Source of the DNA: Otatea glauca
Lineage: Eukaryota; Streptophyta; Magnoliopsida; Poales; Poaceae
Length of the DNA: 64,000 nucleotides
Reading direction: 5' to 3'
Assembly (NCBI GenBank): GCA_036346275.1
Contig: CM070720.1
Span: 7,665,278-7,729,277, forward strand
Made by a program: the position numbers and the translations under genes. The notes beneath the pieces were generated by a model that made no database searches, was not told where the DNA came from, and saw only the letters and a list, made by a program, of their open reading frames with translations. Shown here in pieces: positions 21,655-32,477 of the stretch (position 1 is the first letter of the stretch; the number at the start of each line of letters is the position of its first letter).

Positions 21655-22800
21655 TGTTCTATGTTCCAAGTGTTGCTGATTGCCGTGTCGTCTTCTCGCT
21701 TGAGCTTGTAAGTCCCGGGGAGTACCACTTCATCGACGACGTAAGGGCCTTCCTAGCTTGGGGAGAGCTTATGCTTGCTTTTCTGATTCTTTCTAAGGAC
21801 CAGATCCCCCTTGGAGAATGCACGGCTCCTCACATTGCGACCGTGATAGCGTCGTAGGCCTTGGAGATATTTTGCTGATTGAATCGTTGCGACGTCTCTG
21901 GCTTCTTCCAGTCGGTCGAGGTCTTCTAGCCGGCTTTCTTCTGAGGCGATTTCTTCATAGCTCCGGACCTGTGGGGATCCGAATTCTAGCTCGGTGGGGA
22001 GGACTGCCTCCGTGCCATACACCAGGAAGAAAGGTGACTGCCCGGTTGCTCTACTAGGGGTGGTTCGCAGCCCCCAGAGTACCGAAGGTAATCCTTTCAC
22101 CCACCGAGTGGCGTATGGCTTCAGCCGATCGAAAATTCTTGCATTTAGGCCATGTAATACCATGCCGTCGGCTCGCTCGACCTGCCAGTTGCTCCGGGGG
22201 TGCGCTACTGAAGCAAAGCAGATTTTTATTCTGAGTTCGTCACACCAGTCTTGAAATATGCCGCTTCTGAATTGGGTGCCATTGTCCGTGATGATTCGGT
22301 TTGGAACTCCAAATCTAACCACGATTTCGTTAAAGAACTCTTTGGCTCTTGCTGCTGTTATTGTCGCGACTGGTTTGGCCTCCACCCATTTGGTGAATTT
22401 ATCAATGGCCACGAAAAGATGGGTGTAAGCACCTTGAGCCTTTTTTAAAGGTTGGGATCGAGCCCCCAGACCACAAATGGCCAGGTTGTGGGGATGGTCT
22501 ATAGTTCCTGTGCCAGTTTGTTCATCTGACGCGCAAAGAACTGACATCCTTCACATGTCCGAACGATATCCTCTGCGTCAGTGAACGCAGTCGGCCCATT
22601 AAAATCCTTGATGATAGGCTTTGCCGACTAGTGTTGATGACGCCGCATGGTTCCCACAAACTCCCGAGTGGATTTCCTTGAGAAGATCTCTCCCTTCTTG
22701 TTCTGATATGCACCGTCGCAGTACACCTGAGGAGCTCTTGCGATAGAGTTCTGCCCTGATCACCACATAGCTCTTGCTTCGGCGCATTATTCGTTCGGCT
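21655..22800 (-). pseudogene. Integrase of gypsy G, broken
   Basis: Upstream on the minus strand an H2C2 zinc-binding part is recognisable: HSGVCGNH (about 22655) and a CEGC motif near 22545. The catalytic core has all three acidic positions: VAID-KFTKW (about 22400), IITD-NGTQF (about 22295) and the Glu in QVER (about 22175), followed by VLWGLRTTPSRATGQSPFFL. The C-terminal part FSKGDLVLR and a frame-broken WEGPY-like tail run to about 21655. Stops and frame changes between 22600 and 22440 split the zinc-binding part from the core. Integrase would join element cDNA to the chromosome in the nucleus. There is no sign of a chromodomain, as expected for Tat. Confidence 0.85.
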
Positions 22801-23359
22801 TGCACGCGATCTTCGGGTAACTCATCCTTGTCAAATAGTCCAGATATGGGGTTGTCCAATCGGGGGTAATGACTAGGACTTCTGCATCTACGCTCTTCTC
22901 GGCTGAGGCGTTTGTCTTCGTCCGAGTGCTAATCGTGGGCTTGTGAATTTCCTCGACGAATACTCCCATGGGCACTGTAGATCGGCAGGATCCCATTTTT
23001 GCTAGCTCATCGGCCGCTTCGTTGTCACGGCGGAGCACATGAATAAGTTCCAGGCCGTCAAAGTTACCTTCTAGCTTGCGTACCTCCTAGCAATAGGCTG
23101 CCATGTTGTCTTCAATGCGGGACCATTCTTTTTGCACTTGGTTGACCACGAGCATTGAGTCTCCACGAACCGCCAAACGTTGGATACCGAGCGATATGGC
23201 GATGTGGAGCCCATGGATGAGTGCCTCGTACTCGGCGGCGTTATTTGAAGCGGGAAAAAGTATCTGGAGAACGTACCTCAACCTTTCTCCGCTTGGTGAT
23301 ATGAGCACGATTCCAGCCCCTGCACCGCTGAGCATGAGGGAACAATCAAAGTACATCGT
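22787..23359 (-). pseudogene. Second RNase H domain of gypsy G
   Basis: The minus strand reads TMYFDCSLMLSGAGAG, then SNNAAEYEALIHGL, IQRLAVRGDSMLVVNQV and RRDNEAADELAKMG. These are the four acidic blocks of a plant-like RNase H, the extra domain that Tat elements carry after the retroviral-type one. The first Trp before TMYFD is a TGA stop (23357-23359), a TAG-type stop follows MAAYC near 23085, and the usual DGS at the first active-site Asp reads DCS. The family role is removal of primer RNA during cDNA synthesis. It is inactive in this copy. Confidence 0.85.
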
Positions 23360-24732
23360 TCAATACTCGAGTTCTTTGGCAATCGCCGGGCTTTGAAGCT
23401 CTGTCCACTCGGCCGTGAAGTCGGCGAGCACTTGGGACTTGATGGCAGTGCGAGGCTTAAATAGAATATCAAAAGCTCCGAGCTCAACCGCCCACTTTGC
23501 AATTCTCCCAGTGGCCTTTTGATTGTGAAGTATATCTCCTATTGGGAAGGAAGTGACCATCGAAATATTGTACTCTTGGAAGTAATGCTTGAGTTTGCGT
23601 GACGTCAGGAGCACGACATACAATAATTTTTGAATTTGCGAATACCGCACCTTGGATTCGCTCAGGACTTCGCTGACGAAGTAGACCGGGTGTTGGATCT
23701 TACGCACGTGGTCCGCTCCTCCTTTCTCGACGACCGCCGCTGGCTGACTACATTAGTCATTGCCGCGATGTAAAGTAGCAGAGGTTCTTCTGGCATCGGT
23801 GAAACCAAGACTAGGGGCGTCATCAGGAAGGTCTTCAGATCCTCAAACGCCTGTTGTGCCTCTGGAGTCCACTGAAACTTGTCCTGCCTCTTAAGGAGTT
23901 TAAAGAATGGCATACCTCTCATTCCCAACCGAGAAATAAACCTGCTGAGTGAGGCCATGCATCCTGTGAGCATCTGGACGTCCTTTTGGCAAGTAGGCGG
24001 TTCCATATTTGATATGGCCCTGATCTTCTCTGGGTTGGCCTCAATGCCTCGCTGCGATACGATAAACCCGAGTAGTTTTCCCGAAGATACTCCGAAAATA
24101 CACTTCTCGGGGTTGAGCTTCATGCTGAAGGCCCTTAAACTATCGAATGTCTCGGTTAGGTCGGTGATAAGGTCCTTCTTTTCCCAAGTTTTTACCACAA
24201 CATCGTCCACGTACGCTTCCACGTTGCGTCCGACCTGGGCTTGAAAACAACTTTGAATTGCGCGCTGGTACGTTGCACCAGCGTTTTTCAACCCGAACAC
24301 CATCGTGGTATAGCAAAAGGCTCCGAAAGGCGTGATGAACGAAGTCTTGATATGATCTTCCGCCTTTAGGCGAATCTGATGGTAACCTGAGTAGGCATCG
24401 AGAAAACTCAAAATTTCGCACCTGGCGGTCGAGTCAACCACCTGATCGATTCGGGGCAGCCCAAAGGGATCCTTCGGGCATGCCTTGTTGAGATCAGTAT
24501 AATCAACGCACATGCACCAAGTTTTATTCTTCTTTTGAACTAGTACAGAATTTGCTAACCAATTGGGGTGATACACCTCTTTGATGAAACCTGCAGCTAA
24601 TAGCTTGGTGATCTCCTGCTTGATGGCGTTCCGGAGATCTGGAGCGAATTGCCGAAGCCTTTGGTTGATGGGTTTCGCTTTTTCGTCAACGTGTAAGGAG
24701 TGCTCGATCACCTCCCTAGGAACACCCGGCAT
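23360..24732 (-). pseudogene. Reverse transcriptase and first RNase H of gypsy G
   Basis: The long minus frame (24732-23662) holds the RT palm and fingers: LAAGFIKEVYHPNWLANSVL, CVDYTDLNKACPKDPF, FLDAYSGYHQI, GLKNAGATYQR, the catalytic EAYVDDVVV at about 24205, and GFIVSQRGIEANPEKI. After TNVVS the frame shifts (about 23750). The next frame (23707-23360) gives the retroviral-type RNase H region HPVYFVSEVLSE, RYSQIQKLLY and VLADFTAEW. The RT itself is uninterrupted, so it has decayed less than its neighbours. It would copy element RNA in cytoplasmic particles. Confidence 0.9.
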
Positions 24733-24930
24733 GTCGGATGGTTTCCAGGCAAAGGTGTCTTTGTTAGCTTGAAGAAAGGTGATGAGGGCACTTTCCTATT
24801 TACCTTCGAGCCCTGTCCCGATCAGAGTTGTCTTGGACGAGTCGGACGGGTCGAGGTTGATTCTCTTGGTTTCTTCCCTAGGCTTCATTCCTGACGTGGC
24901 CTTCTTCTTGGATGGGACGTCGCCTTCTTC

Positions 24931-25822
24931 CTACAACGTAACCGCTTCCGCTTGGATTTCCTTTCTTTCGCCGACTGCCTCCTGCAACTCAGCATGTTCA
25001 TGGTTCTCTCGGTCACATTCCAGGGACCGCTTGACGTTGCTGCGGACCTTGATGACGCTCCTTGGTCCCGGCATCTTCATCGTCAAGTAGGTGTAGTGCA
25101 GAACGGCCATGAACCGAGCCAATCCGGGTCTTCCCAAGATAGCCTGATACGCTGTCTCGAAGTCTGCTACCTCGAAATTTATGTACTCGGTCCAGTAGTT
25201 GTCCTTGGTGACGAAGGTGACGGAAAAGAAATCGCTGGCCAGGCGATGGCGCTCGTGGATTACACCATGGAAAGGCTGTGCTAGGCCTCAGCTCAAAGTG
25301 AGGAATGTTCATGTCGTTGAAAGTTTTGGAGAATAAGACGTTGAGTCCACTCCCTCCATCGATTAAGACCTTCTTGAGCCTCACATTGCGAATTACAGGG
25401 TCGAGCACTAGAGGAAACTTACCCGGATGTAGAACCCGGTTGGGGTGATCCGATCGGTCGAAGGTGATTGGGACCTCGGACCACCTTAGATATTGTGGGA
25501 CGGCTGGTTCCACCGCATTGATCTCCTGAGCGGTAAGCTTTTGCTTCCGCTTGGACTCGTATCCGGTGGAGCCCCCGTAAATGTAATTTAGCTCGTGCTC
25601 GGGCTCTTGATAGTCATCCTCGTCTGGAAAGCCTCTCTTCTTTGTCGCCTCGTCCCTTGCTGGAGCTGGCTGCTTGTTGCTTTCCCGCGCAAAGCGCTTC
25701 AAGGTGAAGCAGTCTTTGGTGGCTTGCTTTCCTTTAGGGTGGAACGGACATATCGCTTCCATGACGGTGCTGTAGTCAGGCGCTTCTCTCCTCATGGCTT
25801 GGGGCCGGCTGCGCTCGGCCAT
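24931..25822 (-). pseudogene. Aspartic protease region of gypsy G
   Basis: It is in the same frame as Gag after a single stop. An upstream CPFHPKGKQATKDCFTLKRF stretch replaces a classical knuckle. The protease active site is VLIDGGSGLNVLF at about 25345, with the catalytic Asp in DGGS. After HFELRPSTAFPW (about 25275) the frame shifts, and the conserved LGRPGLARFMAV-type block is found in another frame (25137 downward). The protease would cut Gag-Pol. The frameshift prevents translation through into RT. Confidence 0.82.
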
Positions 25823-27415
25823 CGCTACTACCTCTTCGCCCTTCCGCTTCTTGTCCTTGTGCTTGGAGGACTCGGGCTTATCGCCTTTGTTCTTCGGATG
25901 TGGGCGTTCCTCTTGGCGCTCAGCCAGGGCGTCTAAGGCCGTGGCTTAGCGATCGGCCAGCGCGAACATCTCCTTCACAGATGTCGGGGGTTTCCTGGAT
26001 ATTTTCTTGATTAGATCAGGATCACTTACCCCTTTCTGGAAGGCCACTACCACCACCGCTTCAGATACATCCCTGATGGTGTTCTTCTTCTGCATGAAAC
26101 GCCGGATGAAGTCCTCGCCGTCTCGCCCTTCTTCCGATGAAGCTGGTAGAGGTCCCACGGGGTGCCAGGCCTCGTAGGTTCCCTGAAAGTTCGCGATGAA
26201 TTGTTCGCAGAGATCGCTCCAGGAGTCCACCGAGTTTGCCGGTAACCCTATGAGCCAAGTTTGAGTTGAGGGGGTGAGATTGACTGGTAGATAATTTGCC
26301 ATCACATTTTGATTGCCCTCGACGGCCTTAACTGCCGTGGCGTAGACCTGTAGCCAAGCTTTAGGATCTCGCTCCCCGTCAAACTTTACGATGCCCTTGG
26401 GGTTGAATCCATCGGGCAATACCACTCGACGCAGCCAAGGAGTAAGCGCTCGGATCCCATCAATAGATCTCTCATCATGATGAGGGGGAGTACGGCGTGG
26501 CGAGCCTCTGGCTTGGCGATGGTCAACAACGTGCCGGGGCGGAGTTCGGCGCGGCAAGCTCATGGCTCGACGGTCGTCGTTGTCCCGACCCCGGCGATGA
26601 TAGTCCCTATGGTCGTCACGGTTGTCGTACCTCTGATCGCCTCGTCGATCTCGGCCGGTGCCGAAACGCTTGTAATCGTCGTGGTGCCCGCGGCACTCTT
26701 CTTCTTCCCGCTCCTGCTGTCTAGCGGTGATGTCTTGGCGGAGGTCGTGGTTGATAATTTGGCGTGCATCTCCGAGAGGTGGCGTATGGTGCCGACTGCT
26801 GGTATTCCGACTGGTTGCGGTCCGACTGCTGCCGATACGAGTAGCCGCGTGGGAGCGCGAGTGCGCCTCACCTATCGGCTTTTCCTGATTCTGCTGGATT
26901 GCTGCCGCCGTCAACATGGCCTTGATCTGGGCCACGATCGGGGCCGCTGGGCTATCCAATGCAATCGTCGGGTCCAGCGTGTCGAGAAGCGTCTTGGAAG
27001 CGACGATGTTCTGCATCGGTGTGCGAAAGACGGATTGGTCTCCGAACCTGGACTGCAGGATATCCTCACGCACATTGCGGCCGCGCGATCGAAGAGATCG
27101 CACCTGCACCTCCTTACCCTTACGAAGGCGATCTTCCTCCGCGGCCTCTTGGTCTTCTTGATGGAGATCGGTCCCCTTCTCCTCGATCGCGAAGACGCCG
27201 CGAAAATCGCAACGATTCTTCACAATGCCGACTGGTTTTCTGAGTGAGTCAAAGCGGCATACCTGAGATGGGTTGGTCTGATCTTCACCAGATTGGATCT
27301 GTCTTTGGACCAGGCATACAAGCTCTCCGCGCGTATCGGCAACGAAATCCAAACTTCCAAAGCGGAAGGCTTGCCCGGAGATGAAGGTGGCGATGAATCT
27401 GTCGATTGCTACCAT
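25823..27415 (-). pseudogene. Gag of gypsy G, one internal stop
   Basis: A 489-codon frame starts at 27415 (MVAIDRFIATFI). It has an Arg/Asp/His-rich middle (about 26780-26480) and a retrotransposon Gag domain: DGFNPKGIVKFDGERDP, MANYLPVNLTPSTQTWLIGL, SWSDLCEQFIANFQGTY and GEDFIRRFMQKKNTI. It ends at a TAA (25946-25948) right after MFALADR. The same frame goes on with ATALDALAERQEE into the protease region, so a single mutation separates them. Gag would form the particle shell. Confidence 0.88.
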
Positions 27416-27444
27416 CGAGTCTGTAGGAAAAGATTATAGCGCTT

Positions 27445-27463
27445 CCCCTACCTGGCGTGCCAA
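27445..27463 (-). promoter_or_regulatory. Primer-binding site of gypsy G
   Basis: The minus strand reads TTGGCACGCCAGGTAGGGG, 1 nt inside the right LTR. This primer site form is common in grass Tat elements. I do not name the tRNA. Confidence 0.8.
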
Positions 27464-27464
27464 C

Positions 27465-27959
27465 TGTCGATTTTTGTAGTCGGCAATAAATTTATGGGGT
27501 AGGCGCTAGATCTCAAACTCGAAGGTCACACAAGACAAGGGGTTAGACAGGTTCAGGCCCTCAGCGATGGAGGTAATACCCTAATCCTGTGTGCTGGGAT
27601 GATGTGCTCTGGGCGACATGAGGTGTGCTATGCTCTATGACTTGATGCCTTGTTGTTGCCTACCCTCTCCTTTATATACTGGGGGTGGTGCGGCTTACAG
27701 AGTCCTGATCGGTTAGGAGATTCTGATCGGTTACTAGATTCTAGTCAGTTACAGGATAGAGTTTACATCTTTGTCTACCCTATCAACGACTCGGATTACA
27801 ACTGTATCTTTTATATCTAAATATACATAACTGTCTATAGGATGTGCCCCCTCTTCCATACGGCAGCAGAGTTTGGCGCGGGGCACAGCCTTTGGGCTTG
27901 TCTTCTCCTCAGGTGACGTTGGGCCGGTCATGGAGATACCTGATTCCATATATTCCACA
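27465..27959 (-). repeat. G 5' LTR (right), full length
   Basis: This LTR is 495 bp with edges TGTCGATTTTTGTAG and ...ATATATTCCACA. On the minus strand transcription would run leftward. AT-rich promoter candidates lie at 27668-27682 and 27805-27835. It retains the block deleted from the left LTR. Confidence 0.92.
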
Positions 27960-29290
27960 ATGCCATGTCTATAGATGCTAGTTTTCTTCATGCTCACTCT
28001 ACTTCTTCTTGTGTTAATTGCCCTAAACTTCTTGCTAAAATTGATGACATGAGCACTCACCTTAGGAAGCTTTCTTCTAGAAATGATGAACTTGAATTAA
28101 GGACCCAGTCAGATCATGTGAGGGTTGTAAGCAACTAAAACTTGACAATGAATCTCTAAATATCAAGTGTGCTAAATTTGCTAAGGACTTACTAGATAAG
28201 TCACAAGAAAGTTACTTGCGATGTGCTGAGATTGAGGGGGACTTGGATAAAATCCAAGTCGAACTTAGGAAGAAGTTAGAAAACCAAGCCCTTAGGATTA
28301 GAAATGCTCCTTGCATTTCTTGTGAGGCCCTCAAGATTGAGGCAGCCATGCTGAGGGAGAAAAATACACGTGCTGAGAGATCTTCTCTTTCTGATTATTC
28401 TTCCTCTCTTCCCTATTCTTCATGTGCCTCTTTCTTCTAGGAGTGTGCGTATCTCATGAGCACTCTCGAGAAGTTTGTAGCAGGCAGGAAGAAGATCAAT
28501 CTCATTCTAGACCAATCAAAAATTAGTCGATTTAATCAAGGTCTAGGATTTGACTACTTATAGCACGCTCGGACGCATCCTCCCACCATTGTGCGTGGCT
28601 CCAAGAGTGGTGAAATCGTGGTAGCTCGCAAAGTGAGTACCACTATGTTTAGATCTGTTGGAGTTGTCCATGGGACCTCTTACCAGAAGGATGCTTCTCT
28701 TGTTGCTTCTGCCTCCAGCAAGGTGAAGTACACATGCACCTTCTGTAAGAATGATGTTTATCTAGTGGATTTCTGCTTCAAGCGCGCCAAGATCACTCGA
28801 TGTGAGCAAGTCGTTGCTCTTAGAGTTATTCAGGGTTATCTCTAGACTCTGAGTTCTCCTAAGGCACGCACTGCTTCTAGACAGGTTAGAGAGTCGTCTA
28901 TTTTTGGGCAGCGTCCAGGACTTGGCTTTTGTGATATTTCTTCGAGTTTTAGTCCTAGAGCTAGTCATAGTTAGTTTACCTGTCGTTCTCATGATATTCC
29001 TTGTTTTTCCCATTGAGGTAGATACCAGCGGTGCGAGGTGTTTTCTGGTAGGAGATCTAGACAGCCTTACTGGGATGGTCCGGCTTTTGCACCACGGCGG
29101 GCCAACCCAGTTCCAGCTCCTGGATCATCTACTAGATTTGCTACTGATCTTGTTAGGGTTGAGTGTCAGAGAGACACTCGAGTCCAATCTTCTTCTGTGG
29201 CTGGTACTCTGAGGTGTCGTGTGGTTCAGTATTGGGTTCAAAGGTCTTCACTCTATCCTAGTACTGAGTCATCTCTCACTCCTTTGACTT
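27960..29290 (+). pseudogene. Copia B Gag tail and Gag-Pol linker
   Basis: Reading resumes after gypsy G at SFLHAHS-type sequence (about 27985), followed by a Cys-rich coiled coil (CKQLKLDNESLNIKCAK, EIEGDLDKIQVELRKKL, CISCEALKIEAAMLREK). Next come MSTLEKFVAGRKK at 28456 and a C-x2-C...C segment KYTCTFCKNDVYLVDFC at about 28726-28776 that may be a second zinc-binding site. The VECQRDTRVQ and VVQYWV blocks follow at 29156-29240. Stops and frameshifts are frequent. Copia A has the same order, which confirms this is one family. Confidence 0.75.
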
Positions 29291-29305
29291 GATCAGGTTT
29301 GTCGA

Positions 29306-29740
29306 ATGGGGAATGGAGATGTTTGGATTGTCAACTCCGGTTGTTCTCGCCATATGACCGGAGACTCTTGTTGGTTCTCTTCCCTAGTCCAAGCCTCCGG
29401 TGATGAGTTGATCACTTTTGGGGATGCTTCTTTAGGTAGAGTCATTGCTAAAGGTACCATCTGCATTAATGAAAATTTTATGCTTAAGGATGTTTCCTTA
29501 GTGAGTAAGTTACAGTATAACTTGCTTTCTATTTCTCAGCTTATCGATGACTCTTTCGAGGTAAGTTTTAAGAGTAATGCCTGTTGAATTCTCGATTCAT
29601 CAGGAGGGTTAGTTTGCGGAATTTCTAGATTTAGGAGAGTCTTTCGTGCTGATTTTTCTGCTTCTTCTGGAGACTCTCTTCGATGTTTGATTGCTTCTGA
29701 GTCCCATGATCTCTCCTTCTAACATAGGAGACTTGGTCAC
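29306..29740 (+). pseudogene. Copia B protease, active-site Asp changed, and pre-integrase zinc part
   Basis: The plus frame from 29306 reads WIVNSGCSRHMTG. Copia proteases have WIVDSGCSRHMTG, so the catalytic Asp is replaced by Asn. Downstream come SLGRVIAKGTI and KLQYNLLSISQL, then a stop at 29584. A pre-integrase His/Cys part (HRRLGHISFDHL, CTPCRCGK) is found at about 29725-29850 after a frame change. The protein would be unable to process Gag-Pol even without the stops. Confidence 0.88.
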
Positions 29741-30440
29741 ATTAGCTTTGATCACTTGACCAGAGTTAGCAGTCACGATCTCATTGGTGGTTTGCCCAAA
29801 CTCAAGATGGTCAAAGACTTAGTTTGCACTCCTTGCCGATGTGGCAAGATGGTTACTGCTTCTTATCCTTTAGTTACCGTAGTGATGAGTGATGCACTAG
29901 AACAGCTTTTACATATGGATACTATAGGTCCAGTTAGAGTGCAGTCAGCAAGAGGGAAGAGGTATGTTCTTGTCATTGTTGATGATTTTTCTAGGTATTC
30001 TTGGGTCTTTTTCTTGGACTCGAAGGATTAGACTTTTCTCACTTCAGGGGTTGGGTCAGTAGGTTGTCTATTGAGCTCCAAGGTGCCTTACGAGCTATAC
30101 GCAGTGATAATGGCACGGAGTTCAAGAACTCCTACTTTGGAAGTTTCTATGTGGAGTATGGTTTAGAGCATCAGTTCTCCTCTCCCTACGCCCCTCAGCA
30201 AAATAGCGTAGTGGGAAGGAAGAACAGGACCCTAGTTGAGAAGGCCAGGACGATGCTATACGAGTACAATACTCCTAGGAAGTTTTGGGCTGAGGCTATA
30301 GCTACTGCTTGCCATGTTTCTAATAGCGTGTTTTTGAGAGCACATTTGCATCGCACTTCATATGATTTGAGGTATGGGCGAAAGCCCAGTGTTTCTCATT
30401 TGTGTGTTTGGTTGCAAGTGTTTTATTTTGAAGTCTGGTA
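29741..30440 (+). pseudogene. Copia B integrase, catalytic Glu lost
   Basis: The core starts HMDTIGPVRVQSARGKRY (29920) with the first Asp, followed by VIVDDFSRYSW. The second Asp is in IRSDNGTEF (30095). The third acidic residue is gone: the usual PQQNGVVERKNRT reads PQQNSVVGRKNRT at about 30195-30235, giving Gly for Glu. A stop at 30028 and a frame change also break the chain. ARTMLYEYNTPRKFWAEA and the GRKPSVSHL end are still clear. Confidence 0.88.
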
Positions 30441-31029
30441 ACCTAGATAAATTTTAGTCTCGTTCTTCTGATAGTATTTTTCTAGGTTACTTAACTTCTT
30501 CTCGTAGCTATAGGGTCCAGAGTTGTGAGGCGAATAGGATCATAGAGACCTATGATGTGACCTTTGATGAGGCTAGTCTAGGAGCTAGACCTGATATTAG
30601 GCTCTTCTTCCCTCTTCGAGACCATCTTTGTAGAGGATGAGGATGATGGAGATGACGGTGATCCACCTGATCCAGTCCCCTCTACACCTGAGGTGCTTCC
30701 TATTTCTATCTCTGCACCTTAGGTAGATCAGCCCTTACCTTTAGTCTCTCCTTTAGCAATTGGTTCTAATCCTGCCTCTTCTGTTTATGAGGTAGAGGCC
30801 ACTTCTACTTCTGGACCTCTCCGCCATATTCAAAGGCGTCATCCACTTGATCAGATCATTGTTGATCTGTTTGAGTGAGTCACACGCTCAAAATCAGGCT
30901 TATCCAGCTTCTGCCTCTACTCAGCCTTTGTTGCCTCTTTTGAGCCGAAGGATGTTTCTCATGCATTATCTGATGAGTCTTGGATTATTGCTATGCATGA
31001 GGAACTTGAAAACTTCGAGAGGAACAAGG

Positions 31030-31655
31030 TATGACAGCTTGTCGAGCTCCCATCCGATCATAATGTCATTGGGACCAAGTGGGTGTTCAAGAACATGCAG
31101 AGTGAGGATGGGGTTATCAATCGGAACAAGGCTAGGCTAGTTGTACAGGGCTTCACTCAGGTTGAGGGTCTTAACTTTGAGGAGACCTTTACCCTTGTAG
31201 CTAGACTAGAAGCTATCCAGATCCTGCTTGCATTCTCTGCATCCAAGGGCTTTAAATTTTATCAAATGGATGTCAAGAGTACATTCCTCAATGGCTATAC
31301 TGAGGAAAAGGTTTATGTCAAGCAACCTCCAGGATTTGAGAACCCCAAATACCCTAACCATGTTTTCAAGCTTTTCAAAGCTTTGTATGGATTTAAGCAG
31401 GCCCCTAGAGCTTGGTGTGAAAGGCTTAAGTCCTATCTTCTCAGTCATGGTCTCAAAATGGGTATAGTAGATAAGACTCTGTTCATCAGACACCAGGATT
31501 CTCATTTCCTCCTCGTCCAGATTTATGTGGACGATATCATCTTTGGTGGCTCATCTCATTCTCTTGTGTCTAAGTTTTCTGAGGTGATGAGCACAGATTT
31601 TCAGATGAGTATGATGGGCGAGTTGAGCTACTTTCTCGCCTTCCAAATCAAGTAG
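31030..31655 (+). pseudogene. Copia B reverse transcriptase
   Basis: The frame from 31083 shows the copia RT blocks in order: KARLVVQGFTQVEGLNFEET, YQMDVKSTFLNGY, VYVKQPPGFE, LYGFKQAPRAW, the catalytic IYVDDIIFG at about 31520-31550, and GELSYFLAFQIK. It ends at a TAG (31653). The N-terminal part lies in another frame before 31083. Changes from consensus such as WCERL for WYERL are present. The YVDD site is intact, but no continuous Gag-Pol frame leads into it. Confidence 0.9.
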
Positions 31656-32477
31656 ACTCGGGAGGGTACTTTCCTACACCAAGGTAAGTAAACTCGAGAC
31701 CTCCTGAGGCGGTTTGATTTGTCTGATGGAAAGCTGGTAATGACGACTATGGCCACCACATTTGTCCTCGAGCCTGATGAGAATGGTGAGCTTGCTGATC
31801 AAAAGGAGTTCCAGAGCATGATTGGCTTCCTCTTGTACCTCACTTCGTTGAGGCTGGACATACACTTTGATGTGTGTATTTGAGCTCGACTTAAGGCTTC
31901 TCCTCGCGCCACTCACCGCCAGGTGGTGAAGCGCATATTCAAGTACCTTCGAGCTACCATTGATTATGGTATTTGATACTCTTCCTCTTCTAGTCTGTCC
32001 CTTAGAGCCTTTTTCGATGCCGACTTTGCTGGCTATAAGATAGATAGGAAGAGCACTTTTGGCACTTGCTAATTCATTGGCACTTCTTTTGTTTCTTAGT
32101 CTTCTAGGAAGTAGTCCGGAGTTGCACAGTGTACTACTGAGGCCGAGTATGTTGCTGCAGCCAGTTGTTGTAGCCAGGTGCTTTGGATGAGATCGACCTT
32201 GCGAGACTTTGGGTTAGAGATAGAGAGTGTTCCACTTTTCTGTGATAACACTTCTACTATCTACATTGCTAAGAACCCGGTGCAATACTCCAAGAACAAG
32301 CACATTGATGTTAGATATCACTTCCTTAGAGACCATATGGAGAAAGGAGACATAGTACTTCAGTTTGTGGAGAGTGATCACCAGATAGCCGATATCTTTA
32401 CCAAGCCTTTGGATAGCTTTAGGTTTGTGGCCTTGAGAGGAGAGCTTGGAGTTGTGTGCCCCTACGACTTATTTTGA
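31656..32477 (+). pseudogene. Copia B RT C-terminus and RNase H
   Basis: Between 31656 and 32170 the RT thumb and first RNase H blocks are present but carry several stops. Examples are FDADFAGYKIDRKST and the TTEAEYVAA block at about 32130-32160. From 32178 an open frame covers FCDNTSTIYIAKNPVQ, HIDVRYHFLRDH and ADIFTKPLD, the C-terminal RNase H of copia Pol, ending at the TGA (32475-32477). It removes RNA from the RNA/DNA hybrid. It is inactive here. Confidence 0.88.

Larger units (their letters stand above)
16671..27959 (-). mobile_element. Tat-type Ty3-gypsy element G (minus), 11.3 kb, nested in Copia B
   Basis: It is flanked by ATGCT (16666-16670) and ATGCC (27960-27964), a 4-of-5 match that fits an aged 5-bp duplication. 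On the minus strand the order is LTR, PBS, Gag, protease, RT, RNase H, second RNase H, integrase, a 4.7-kb region holding genes on the opposite strand, PPT, LTR. The second RNase H, the PPT ACTCGGGGGCTAC and the antisense gene between integrase and 3' LTR are hallmarks of the Tat lineage (Retand/Grande-like). Gag-Pol carries several stops and frameshifts, and the left LTR has lost its promoter. Confidence 0.93.

Noticed and set aside
26477..27247. 256-codon plus frame opposite Gag of gypsy G
   Set aside because: Shadow of the Arg/Asp-rich Gag frame. Composition is Val/Ala/Ser from reverse-complemented codons and no domain is present.
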